A DNA stretch of 20,404 nt from contig WPDH01000107.1 in NCBI GenBank assembly GCA_019137255.1, forward strand, positions 1 through 20,404. The letters are read 5' to 3'. The notes under the pieces are model-generated. The model did not search any database, was not told the DNA's origin, and worked only from the letters and a program-made list of their open reading frames with translations. Position numbers and translations under genes: made by a program. This stretch comes from Corinectria fuckeliana (Eukaryota; Ascomycota; Sordariomycetes; Hypocreales; Nectriaceae). Positions 10,180 through 20,391 of the stretch are shown here, in pieces. Every line of letters begins with the position of its first letter. Position 1 is the stretch's first letter.

Positions 10180-11860
10180 GTTAAAGTTAAAGTTAAAAAT
10201 AGCTAGTATAATAATATGTTTATAATACTTACTATAGTTAAATAATAAGCTGATAGATAAAGTGCTAAAGTTAAACTAATATGCTAGTGTTAATAAGATT
10301 CTTAAGGTAATAGCTAAGTGGGAAGTTAATAAGAATAAGAGCTTAAAGCTTTTATAGTACTAAGTAGTAAGATAGTAGATTTAATAGTAAGAGTAAGTAT
10401 AAGTTATAAATAATTATAAAATAGCTGTCTTAACTAACTTAAAGAGAGAAGATAATAAGTTTTTTTATACTAAATATATTAGTAATCTTAATCTAGTAAG
10501 AATAGTTTTATAAATTTATATAAATTATATTAGCTACTAATCTTATCTTAGCTAATAAGCTTAAGAAAATTACTAACTTATAAATAATACTTATTTTTAG
10601 TATATTAGTATAATATACTAAATATAAGCTTGCTTATAAGTAGTAAAGTGATAATTTAGAGAATACCTTTTTAGTAATATATTATAATAAACCTATATAT
10701 ATTAATAGTAAGCTTAAATACTTTTATATTTTATATAAGATACTTTAAGATAGTATAGTTAAAACTATAAACTTTTTAATATTAGATATTTTTATTTTTA
10801 CTTTTATTATACTATAAGATTTCTACTAAGGTATAAGTATATATATCTAGTGGATTATCTTTTAGAGAGTATAAAAGCACTAGGTTTTAGACTATAAAAG
10901 CTTTAAGACTTTTAGACTTAGTAGAAAGGCTCTTAGCAGGTAATATATTAGCTGTTTAATAATCTGTCTATTTAAAAGATAACTTTAAGGCTTTTTTCTT
11001 ATAGATATACTTTTTTATTTTTATATACTTTATAAAACCTTTTAAGTTTCTCTTATATATTATACTACTAAGTAGAGATCTAAGTTAGCTAGATAGTTAA
11101 TATATACTATCTTAAAAAACTTCTATATATATATAAGATTAGTATTACTTATCTAATTTATATTCTACTTATTAAAGCTATAGCCTACTAAAGCTAATAT
11201 AAGTATAGTAATAACACTAAGTCTAATATCTAATAATCTTATAATATAACTCTAAAAATATCTTTTTTATATTAATATATATCTTTTTAACTAACTAACT
11301 CTTTTAGAAGGTTATAAATAGAGAATATTAACCCTAATATGCCTATTTTAATACTTAGATATATAAGTGTTAAGTGATATTTTAAAGAGCTTTATATTAA
11401 GAAAGTTAGTTTAGTAAGTATCTTAAAAAGTATTATTACTTATATAGATAGTATAAACTTTATATTTACTTATAAGTACTATTTCTCTCTCTTTTCTTAT
11501 ATACTTATTATAAACCTTAAGGTATTTTATAGTAGTATATAAGCGTAAAATAGTAGTAAGCTATTTTTAAACACTGTATTATTAATAAGTGTATATATAC
11601 TATCTTAAGAGTAATAAGATATAAAAGAGAGATCTTAAAGACTTATATTAGTAAGAGCTTAAGTAAGAACTTAAAAGCTATTATAATTATATTTAGTATT
11701 TAGGCTAGCTTAACACTTAGTACTAGTGTAGTATATATTATATTTTGCTATAACTAGAAAATATAATAAAAGTAATATTCTTATAAAAGGTCTTAAAAAT
11801 AGCTTTTATCTTAGTGTTTTTAACATAAAAAACTAAGAGAGTATTATTTCTAATATTATT
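10180..11860. other. Unresolved RIP-saturated block with coding-like patches
   Basis: No family could be named. On the + strand 11290-11640 reads for about 115 codons with mostly TAA/TAG stops and one TGA, explainable as a changed CGA. The - strand frame of copy B may also run on into the right part. The left part (10180-10740) is rich in AAGTAA/AATAAG strings and reads poorly. Coding ancestry is possible but neither strand can be preferred firmly. Confidence 0.3.
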
Positions 11861-13800
11861 AAGATAGTCTTATATTATATTTATACTAACTTTACTAGGT
11901 AGTAAAAAAAGTAAGGTCTTTTTAACTTATAGTAAAACTCTTATAAAAGATATTAATTATAAGAGTTATAGTAATACTCTTCTTACTATTACTTATAACA
12001 CTTAAGATAAGCTTAAATATAAACTATATAGTAATACTTACTAGTATCTCTATAGTACTAATAATACTAGGCTTATAGTTAATAATATACTATTACTACT
12101 TAGAGTTAAAGTAAAGTTTTAGTTTAGTAGGTTTATAAGTTTTATATATAAAGATTATCTTATCTTAAAGTTAGGTAAGAAAGGTGATATTTATATAGGT
12201 CTTTCTATAGTTTTAAATATTACTATATAGTATAATTATAAATCTTAATATTTTAGACTTATACCTTTTATAAGAGAACTTTAACTTTATCTTCTTATAC
12301 TATATATTCTTATTATTAACTAGTATAGTATTACTAGTAGTCTTAGTCTTTTTTCTCTTATATTAGATAATAATTTTTATTATATAAGTATCTTTTTATC
12401 TTATATAAGAGATAAATTAGAGGGAGTTTTTCTCTTAGAGATCTACTTAAATATAAAGTTCTTAAGAACTATACTTACCTTTAAAAGATTACTTAACTTA
12501 GGAGTAATATTTCTATTATTTATAATAGTTTTTATAGGTATAATAGGTATATAAACAGCTTTAGTATTATATTTTAAGATTATAATAAGTATTTAAGATT
12601 ATTTTAAATATTATTACTACTTTTAATTATTAATATAATAACTTAGTTAACTTATAAGTAGTTTAATCTTATAATTATTATTATAATTTTAGCTTTACTA
12701 ATAATAAAAATAACTAACTTTTTATAATCTTTTATAAATTTTCTAAAAGTCTAAATTAATATATTTAAATTCTTAATTTATCTTCTTTTTAAATAGAAAA
12801 TTAAAAGTCTTTTATATTATAATTTAATTTTTAGCTTATAATATAACCTTTTATAAATATTTAATAGTTACTCTTATTATATTTTAGTTATACTTTTAAA
12901 ATCTATTTTAACCTAACTAACTTTCTTTATAAACCTTTTTTACTTTCTTTCTACTCTTATATTATTATTATATTATATATAATAAGCAGGCTAAATAAAA
13001 TAAAAAATATTAAGATTATAAACTATCTTTTTTCTCCTCTTAAGAAATTTTTTTTATTATAAAACCTACTCTTATTATAAGCTAAGCTTAATATAAAAAT
13101 AACTTATAATTAATTTAAAAATCTTATTATTAAGACTAAATATAAACTTAAAGTAATTATCTTAAAAGTTACTTTTCTCTTAGTTTAAAAAATAGTAGTA
13201 ATTTTAGCTAATATTATTATAAGTTATACTTAATATATAAGTAGTAAGATTCTAATCTTACTATCTCTTATAAAAATAATTATAACTACTATTAAAAAAG
13301 TAGTATTAGCTATCTTTTAGAAAATACTTATTAAGATTTTAACTTAAGCTTAAGTTACTTATAATAAGAGAATACTTTTATTCTTAATAGTATTAATATT
13401 AAAAGTAATTCTCTCTTATCTTAGTAAAAAGATTATTATTAAGTTACTTAGTATAGCTTTTAATATTATATCTTATATACTATTAGATATTATAATAATT
13501 ATTAACTATACTCTTCTAAGAGGTTACCTCTTATTTATAGTAGTCTTATATTACTTTTTTAGTAAGAATATTATAATTCTTATTTATAAACTAATTATAA
13601 ATCTCTTAAAGAATAATACTTAAATTCTTACTATTTTTAGTATAAGTATATATTAAGTCTTAAAATAGTTTATAATAATTACTAAAAAAGTCTTAACTAG
13701 CTATATAAAAGACTTACTTAAGAATCTTATAGTAAATATCTAATAAGTAAATAGTATTAAAATATATATTATAAAACTATTATAAAGCTATTATATAGCT
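11860..13800 (-). pseudogene. RIP-decayed coding relic of the same repeated protein (copy B)
   Basis: Reading leftward from about 13800, the minus strand gives a long protein-like translation in which nearly all stops are TAA/TAG. It may start as far right as 14590, beyond the 2-base N gaps. A helical, Tyr/Asn/Lys-rich segment lies at 13400-13680, and a basic cluster at 13060-13020 corresponds to Lys-Arg-Arg-Arg in copy A near 100-112. A Ser-Lys-Arg-Lys-Thr-Pro patch is at about 12430. Bases 12841-13137 are the inverted counterpart of 1-297, and the same frame is readable in both copies, which argues that it is the true coding frame. It is head to head with the right LINE, whose ORF1 starts near 14640. 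I cannot name the family; a transposon-encoded protein is the simplest guess. Confidence 0.5.
12841..13137 (-). repeat. Dispersed repeat, copy B (inverted partner of 1-297)
   Basis: Reverse complement of this segment matches bases 1-297 over its whole length. The match is nearly perfect at the 13137 end and weaker at the 12841 end. The two copies face each other as a large inverted repeat about 12.5 kb apart. Sequence right of 13137 would pair with DNA left of the window. Confidence 0.88.
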
Positions 13801-13803
13801 AGA

Positions 13804-13805
13804 NN
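13804..13805. other. Two-base N gap
   Basis: Two N bases interrupt the minus-strand relic upstream of copy B. Similar NN pairs at 14195-14196 and 17541-17542 suggest polishing or scaffolding marks in repetitive DNA. True gap size is unknown, so frames cannot be carried across. Confidence 0.95.
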
Positions 13806-14194
13806 CTTATTAGTTACTAGTTATATTATTAACTAAACTAATAGATATAAATAAACTTTATAACTAGAGTATAATTATAACTATAAAGGTTTATTAGACT
13901 AAGCCTTATTTAAAAGAGATTTAACTTAGATAATACTTTAAGTGTTTTTATATTAAATATATTATATAATATTATTAAAAATAAGCTAAGTATAACTATT
14001 ATAAGAGAGCTTATTATATAAGAGATATAATATATTTTACTTTTATTAGTAAGATCCTTTTAGTATATTATAATTATAATAGCTTATACTTAGTATAGTC
14101 TTATATATATTATATAGTATAAAAAGAGTAAAAATAAGTAAAAAATACTTATATAAAAAGACTTATATAGTTTAGTATTTTAAGTAAGTAATAT

Positions 14195-14196
14195 NN
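14195..14196. other. Two-base N gap
   Basis: An NN pair in AT-rich DNA between copy B and the right LINE. It limits any attempt to place the boundary between these two elements. Confidence 0.95.
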
Positions 14197-14640
14197 TAAG
14201 ATATAATAGTATTAATACTAATACTAACTATAATACTAAACTACTTTACCTAAAAAAGGCCTAAATAGCTCTTAAAGTAGTTTTAAGCTAGACTAGACTT
14301 AAGTCTAAGTTTAATTCTTATAGTATTTAGACTAATTAACTAATTAAGAGAGTAAATACTATTAAAAGCTAGAAAAAATATACTAATACTAGTTAGTAAG
14401 AAGAATAATACCTAAAAGGATAAGAATAAGTAATATAAGTAACTTAGACTTAACTAAAAACTAATTAGATTTTAATATATAATTTAAGCTAAGCCTTATA
14501 AAAACTTATTATTATAAGTATATAATTAGTATATAATATTTTTCTTACTTATCTAGTTTCTACTTATTATTATCTTAATCTACCTCTAAAATACATTTTA
14601 ATACTAAAATTTAAATTCTTATATATATATTACTCTAGGG

Positions 14641-16212
14641 ATAATAGCATATTAGGACTATAATAAAAGTGCTAATATGCTTTTAATAACTATTAATTTA
14701 AGAGTGTATAAACTTAACTAAAATTAATATAACTCTCTTATAGAAATTAGCTAGTATATACTAAGTAAAAATAACAAACTTACTATAAAACTAAGTAGAA
14801 TACTAGTAGATAACCTAGAAAATAAAGTATATAATACTATTACTAGAATTATTCTTACTATATCTCTTAAATAAGTTTAATATATTATCTAAACTTATAT
14901 ATTTATATATAAGGTGTAAGCTTATATCTTATATAAGAAGAATACTATATATAACTATAAAACAGCTCTTAAGAACTAAATCACTATAAATATTACTATA
15001 GCTTTTACCTTTATTATTAATATAGCTCTTACTATACCTTTAGATTATAAGAGAGGCTAACTCTCTTATATATTAATTATAGTATAAAACCTAACACTTT
15101 TAAACTAGAGAAATATAAAGTAAATAACTTAAAGCTATATTAAACTTAAAGTTATAATCTAAATAAGAAATATACCCTTTAATATTAATAGCTAAACCCT
15201 AAAAAATACTATTAAGATAGTAAACTAAGCTTATAGTAACTTTAGTATTATTATAGTAAGAAAGCTGCTAAGTAGTAATACTATTCTTATATTTTATATA
15301 GCAGATAAGATATAAGCTATTTATACTAAAAATTAGGTTACTAAAGCTTTTAGTAATAGTATAGCTTTCTCCCCCCTAATATTTATAATAATAGTAAAAA
15401 AAATCTAACTTATATTTATTCTAAATAATACTAATAAGCTTATTAAAGAAATTAATAGATTTAATTAACTAAAAATCCTTTAAGTTAAAAAGTAAAAGAC
15501 TAGCTAACTTAGCCTTAAAGTAAAAATAAACCTTATCTTATATATTAACTTAATTAAAAAGGCTAACTACTTATATAATAATAGCTTACTTCTTAATATA
15601 TAACTATATAACTATAAGCCCTTTAATAAGAGGCTTTAACTTACTTAATACTATAACTGCTTTAAGTTTAGATACCTAGCCTAAAACTATAAGTTAGCCC
15701 TAACTTATAGATATTATAAAGACACTATATATACTAATAAAAAAGAATACCTAACTAAATATAAAAAATTCCTTTTAAATTATATTCTTTATAAGAGTAA
15801 ATACTTAGCTTAAAGCTATAACTATCTTATTATAGTCTTATACTAAGCTTATACTAAAAAAGAATACTTAGATAGACCTTTTTGCTTTTAAGAATATATA
15901 ATAACTAAACTTTTAACTTAAGAGCTCTTACTTTTACTACTCTTACTATTAGCTTAGCTTATATAGTTCTTATTAAGAAAACCTAAAAGGCTTTTTAGCT
16001 TAACAAATAAATTATATATAGTATTTACTAGCCTAGCCCTAATATAAGCTTAAGCTGCCTATATATTATTCTCTCTTTTAATAATTATCTTAGTCTTATT
16101 ACTATTACTATCCCCTCTTTAGACTACTAATTAATACTAGTATTATATTAAAATACTAATTATTAAGCTACTCTTACCTATATTATATTATAAGCTTATA
16201 GTAAATATAATA
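14641..16212 (+). pseudogene. LINE ORF1 relic (gag-like protein with three CCHC zinc knuckles)
   Basis: ORF1 of this LINE class makes an RNA-binding protein that packages element RNA. One frame (positions 1 mod 3) reads continuously for about 1.5 kb with TAA/TAG stops only. The first knuckle is exact once RIP is read back: Cys 15649 (TAC), Cys 15658 (TGC kept), His 15673 (TAC), Cys 15688 (TAT), giving C-x2-C-x4-H-x4-C, with Gly before His from AGA. A second, looser knuckle lies at 15706-15750. The third is at 15781-15819 with C-x2-C-x3-H-x4-C. Upstream, about 15230-15640, is a globular part with a Lys-Leu-Leu/Pro-Ser pattern as in related gag proteins. The true start is unknown; an in-frame ATG exists at 14677. 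The end near 16212 is a guess, because any TAA may be a lost Gln. Confidence 0.85.
14646..14681. repeat. 10-bp perfect inverted repeat near the LINE 5' end
   Basis: AGCATATTAG at 14646-14655 pairs exactly with CTAATATGCT at 14672-14681, leaving a 16-base loop. The arms keep one CpA and one TpG each side, which are rare elsewhere. It lies at the beginning of readable ORF1, so it could be a 5' UTR hairpin or simply chance in AT-rich DNA. Confidence 0.55.
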
Positions 16213-16241
16213 TAATTATACTCTTTAAGTTAAATAAGAAC

Positions 16242-16760
16242 CTTAAGATAAAAGTCTTAGCTTACTTAAGATATTATAACTATTATATAGTCTATTATAG
16301 TAAGTATATAATACTTTATATAAATAAATAATATAAGCCTAAGTTATAAATATTATAAGTAAAAGAAGACTAAGTTAGTATTACTTTTATAAAAACTTAA
16401 TACTAAATTATTACCTTATATAATCTTCTAAATAGTAAAAATAACTTACTTATATTATAAGCTCTTATTAATACTACTCTAAATAATTATATACTTCTTA
16501 TAAGTGATTTTAACTTTTACTACTTACTTTAGGACTATTATAGCTACTTAGACTAAGATAGTAATAGTCTTATAGAGAAGGTATTATAACTTTATATTAG
16601 CTTTCTTACTTCTTATAAAATAGTAACTAGGTTAGCTTAAGGCTATTATAATAACACTTTAAATCTTACCTAAGCTACTAAAACTATTAATATCTCTTAT
16701 ATAAAAGCTAACTATAACTTAAAAAAGTCTAATTATATCTTCTAGTATATTTATATTATA
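16242..16760 (+). pseudogene. AP-type endonuclease domain (EEP family) relic
   Basis: This domain nicks the genomic target to prime reverse transcription. The Asp-Phe-Asn of the GDFN motif is at 16506-16514, followed by two Tyr codons at 16518-16523 that are His codons before CpA to TpA change, giving DFN-x-HH. About 200 bases on, a Thr-Leu-Asn-Leu-Thr string (near 16655) stands where these domains have Thr-x-Asp-Leu. Ser-Asn-Tyr at 16728-16736 reads back to the catalytic Ser-Asp-His, with Asp from TpG change and His from CpA change. The spacing is normal for LINE endonucleases. The N-terminal Asn motif near 16250-16290 is unclear. Confidence 0.85.
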
Positions 16761-17479
16761 AATACTTATAAAAAGATAGCTTTTAAGCTAAACTTTAGAT
16801 TTAACTAAAAGAAAACCTACTAGTAAAATATAGCTAATAAAATAATAGTCTATTTTTATTATATATTTAGTAGTATAATAACTATCTTAGAGGCCTTAAA
16901 TATAAAAGTTAAATAGCTTTTTAAGTAACTTACTATAATTATAAAATATATAATCTTAAAGTAAAAGAAACCTAAATCTTATTATAACTCTTAGTAGAAT
17001 AGTAAAATAGTTAAAGTAACCTCTAAACTTAAGTAAGTATACTATATAGCCTAATAAACTAGCTACTTAGCAGACTAGTATATATACTCTAAGGTATATA
17101 TAATATAAGATTAGTATATATAAAATATATAGTATACCCTCTAGAGGAAACTTTTAATTAAGCTTTTATAGTATAATATAATATAATTTTAAAATATAAA
17201 AAGATAAGCTAAACTATATAGTAAAACTATTATAACTTTTTTATAGTTTTTACCTCTTATCTGTTAAGACTAACCTAAGCTAGTAATACTTTATATAGAT
17301 AAAGCTAAGATTTTAGTAAGAAAATTCTTTTTTAAACCTTAGGTAAATAACTTTAATTTTCCCTCTTTCTTACCCTTTAGGAGACTTAAACCTAAGTTAG
17401 GCTATATACACTTAATAATAAACCTTAAAAAGGTCTAAAAAGCTTTATACTAAATTAAGTTATAAAAAGCCTTAAAAGA

Positions 17480-18320
17480 GAATAAAATCTATATAAGATT
17501 TCTTAAAGTATATAGTAACTTACTTATTCTTATAATTACTNNATTACTAAAATAGTAAATATAAGCTTTATTATTAGTTACTTTCTAATATACTTTTATA
17601 CTATAATTATTATAATTATCTTAAAAGCTAATAAGACTAAATAATAATAGTAAATAGTATTAAGCTAGTACTTAATATTACTACTTAATATAATTAGTAA
17701 GATTATTAAAATAGTTATTAGTAAGTATATTATAATTATAGTAAAAGAGAAGGGGCTATTACTCTTAGGGTAAATAAGTAATAAGCCTAAAAAGTTAATA
17801 GAGCTAGTTTTAGCTATAGTTATTAAATTAGTATATATAGTATAAGCTTATTATAGTCTTATCTCTCTTCTCTAGCTTAACTTTATAAGAGTTTTTAATA
17901 ATATTAACTATAAATAACTTATTACTATCTTATAACTAAAAGAATTTCTTAGATAGCTTTTAGTATAGCTTATTAGCTATCTTATATTATAAATAATATA
18001 GCTTTAATTTAATAGCTAAACTTTTAACCTAATTAAAGTTAAAGTAAAAGTCCTTTAAGAATTCTTTTTATTACTTATTTTATTTATTCTTTTTATTTCT
18101 AGCCTTTATAAAGCTTTTAATAACACTCTTAAGATATTAGTTATTAAATTTATAGATAATATAAACCTATTAGTATTTAGTTATAATACTAAAAAGACTT
18201 AAACTTAGCTTAAGACTATATAAGAAATATATAATAATTAGGCCTAAATAAATAGTATAACTTAAAAACTAGATAAAATATAACTTTTTTACTTTACTTA
18301 TAAATATATAGTAGACTAAA
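17480..18320 (+). pseudogene. Reverse transcriptase domain relic with motifs A, B and C
   Basis: All palm motifs are traceable in one frame. The fingers carry a Leu-Lys/Arg-Lys-x-x-Lys segment near 17620 and a Tyr-x-x-Ile-Leu-Leu-Asn string near 17660-17690. A Gly-Leu-Leu-Pro-like segment near 17755 precedes a Lys/Arg-Leu-Ile-Glu helix. Motif A, with Phe-Asn-Asn-Ile/Val, is at about 17873-17908. Motif B reads Val-Leu-Gln-Glu-Phe-Phe-Leu at 18050-18072 in place of Ile-Pro-Gln-Gly-Ser-Pro-Leu. Motif C is Phe-Ile-Asp-Asp-Ile-Asn-Leu-Leu at 18149-18172, with the second Asp as AAT. After it come a Trp-Ala pair (TAG GCC) near 18239 and a Leu-Phe-His-Phe-Thr segment near 18285. This order is diagnostic of Tad1/I-like LINEs. 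Confidence 0.92.
17541..17542. other. Two-base N gap inside the LINE ORF2
   Basis: NN just before the fingers of the reverse transcriptase. The frame used downstream begins right after it, so the apparent frame change from the endonuclease could partly be an assembly artefact. Confidence 0.95.
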
Positions 18321-19629
18321 TATAAATCTAACTTAAAGACTTAATAGTATAACCTATTTAAACCTGTAGGTTTCTTAAACTCTTCTTTTATTATAAACTA
18401 CTATAAGGCTTATATATAAACTATCTTAAAAGAAAACTTAAGTATTAATACTAGGCTCTTACTATAATCACTATAAGCACTTAAGAGGTTAGCCTTAAAA
18501 AAGTAAGATTAATCTATATATAAGTTATCTATTTTATTATAGTTTATAGTATAAGAGCTTATTATACCCTAATAGCTCCTAGTGATAAGCCTTAAGGTAT
18601 TATATAAGCACTTATATTAAAATAAACTTAAAACTTATATATAGTAGTAAAAGCCTATAAAGCTATACCTGCTTACTTACTAAAAATAAAGCTAACTATC
18701 CCCTCTCTTAATATCTATCTTAATAAACTAGCTGTCTAATTTTATAGTTATACTAAGAGATAAGATACTACTTAGCTTATTAGAGCTATTACTATTATAG
18801 CTTTAAGGTAGATTTACTATAAGTAGTAGTAAGAACTATAATAGTAATTATAGTAAGAAGTTAAAAATTAGCTTAAAAGCTAGCTTTATTATAAAGAGTG
18901 TAAACTAATATTAGTAGTAATAAAAGCTTATACTCTTTCTAAATAAACTATATAGTAAACCTAACTTTAAGATAAAGTAAGAGAGTACTAAAAGACTAAT
19001 TAACTTAAACCTACTAAAGCTTACCCCCCTGCTAATAATAAAAGAGTATTATACTTATACTAAGATCTTAATAAATATTAAAGCTTAATACTTATATAGT
19101 TATAAACAGGAAAAATTAGTCTTAAAAGCTTTCTCTTTTAGAGGTATATACTTAATATGCTTTTACTATAGTACCTATATAAGACTAGTAAAAAAATACC
19201 TAAATATATTATTATTTTTTACTTTAAGTATACTAAATAATAAAAACACTTAATAAACTTACTATAAAACTAATATAAGTTTAGACTTTAACTATTAAAG
19301 TGTAAAACTACTTAACTACTTACTTAGTAGTTCTTAACCTAATATATTATCTTATATTATAAACTAGCCTTATAAATTTATAGTAATTATAATTAAGTTT
19401 ATAACCTTATAATAAAAATAGTATATTACTATATTAAGTGCTTTTTACCTCTCTTATAAGAAGTATAAAATACACTTAGAAAAAGCTATAAAAGGTAAAA
19501 AACCAGCCTAATTATAATAGCTATTACTTCTAATTAAATCTTTTAACCTTTTATTAAAATCCTTTAAGCTTATAATACTAACTTATAAACTTAACCTAAA
19601 CTTATACTTTTACTATTTACTATTTAACC

Positions 19630-19824
19630 TTATATATTTATATTACTCTTCTTTATATTTTTACTAGTAGTAATATTATTACTAGTCTTACTAGTCTTAT
19701 TATTATTATTACTATTCTTCTTACTAGTTCTTTTAAAAGCTAATAACCTAACTGCTATAAGAATATAAATACTCTCTAAATAGGTAAGAGCTAAAACTAT
19801 AATATATTTAAGATGCTTAAGCAT
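19630..19824 (-). other. 64-codon open frame, probably chance
   Basis: The only uninterrupted frame of note in the window, starting with ATG inside the palindrome at 19809-19828. Residues 1-30 are hydrophobic enough to resemble a membrane segment, while residues 34-64 are Ser/Asn/Lys/Thr low complexity that simply translates the TTA/ACT tract. RIP-saturated DNA gives such composition by default. There is no ribosome context, no homologous feature I recognise, and no neighbour suggesting expression. Confidence 0.12.
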
Positions 19825-19828
19825 CTTA
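19809..19828. repeat. Perfect 20-bp palindrome
   Basis: The 20 bases TAAGATGCTTAAGCATCTTA read the same on both strands. The core keeps TpG and CpA dinucleotides, which are depleted around it, so it is either younger than the RIP events or escaped them. It resembles an uninterrupted dyad operator or a join between inverted copies; no partner sequence was noticed. Confidence 0.8.
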
Positions 19829-20368
19829 GTAATATAGTTAATCCTGCTAACTAGTATATTAAACTAGTTAGATATTAGGCTTATAGTTACTACTATAAGT
19901 ATAATATATATATACTTAAGAGCTTAACTTTTTGCCTAAAAAGCTATATTCTTAAGCCTTTTAAGCTCCTCTTTTTATATACTATTAGCTTATATATATA
20001 TTATAAAACTAACTTATACTTATATTATTAGCACTTCTCTCTTATTAGAGAGCTTTTACTAAGGCTTAAGTAGTAATAATAGTAGTAAATAGTAAGACTT
20101 TATATATTTTATATATATAAGTATAAGCTATATAGCTACCTACTATAGTATTTACCTAGTCTTAGTAAAGACTTATTATACTATTCTTACCTATCTATAT
20201 AATATATATAAAATAAAAGATAGCTTATACTACTCTTACTAAAGTAGTAAACTCCTCTCTTAAAGTAGTAATACTTTTTATCTTAGTCTGTCTTTTTCTC
20301 TTAGCCTAAATAAGATTAGCTTAAATATATAATAGATTTATAGTAAAAAAACCTACTCTTATAGCTAG

Positions 20369-20391
20369 TATTATTATTATTATTATTATTA
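20369..20391. repeat. (TAT)n microsatellite
   Basis: About seven and a half uninterrupted TAT units close to the right edge of the window, in AT-only DNA. Likely replication slippage; no linked gene. Confidence 0.9.

Larger units (their letters stand above)
9290..10180. other. No assigned gene; simple repeats and less AT-rich DNA
   Basis: No protein was identified on either strand. The minus strand remains fairly readable to about 9360 and may be the start of the relic at 8530-9290. Residual CpG sites and GG/CC runs are more frequent than in the rest of the window. The right part holds the TA repeat hairpin (9800-9842) and a TAA microsatellite (10141-10160). Confidence 0.4.
14641..19430 (+). 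mobile_element. Nearly complete Tad1-like LINE, RIP-inactivated, right element
   Basis: A non-LTR retrotransposon with the usual two-gene layout on the + strand: ORF1 nucleic-acid-binding protein (about 14641-16210), then ORF2 with endonuclease, reverse transcriptase and C-terminal region (about 16242-19430). The domain order, the three CCHC knuckles, the GDFN...HH and SDH endonuclease motifs, and reverse transcriptase motifs A, B and C all match fungal Tad1-like LINEs. The total of about 4.8 kb plus untranslated parts is close to the size expected for such elements. Almost every deviation at key residues is a C to T or G to A change. No target-site duplication or poly-A tail could be placed. 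It cannot be active in this state. Confidence 0.88.
16242..19430 (+). pseudogene. LINE ORF2 relic: endonuclease, reverse transcriptase, C-terminal region
   Basis: ORF2 makes the enzyme that nicks the target DNA and copies element RNA onto it. The order is endonuclease (about 16242-16760), a linker with little recognisable (16760-17450), reverse transcriptase (17480-18320) and a C-terminal part (18320-19430). The endonuclease reads in positions 0 mod 3 and the reverse transcriptase in 2 mod 3, so at least one frame change lies between; part may come from the NN at 17541. Over 3 kb the stops in these frames are TAA/TAG with few exceptions. The C-terminal 500 bases are only tentatively aligned: an Ala-Leu-Arg-Arg-Leu-Ala-like segment is visible at about 18470-18500, but the usual CxC...H...C finger was not placed with confidence. 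Confidence 0.85.

Noticed and set aside
19630..19824. 64-codon open reading frame as a real gene
   Set aside because: Its second half is the translation of a TTA/ACT low-complexity tract and the first half has the composition expected of RIP DNA. There is no supporting context, so it is listed only as a low-confidence open frame.
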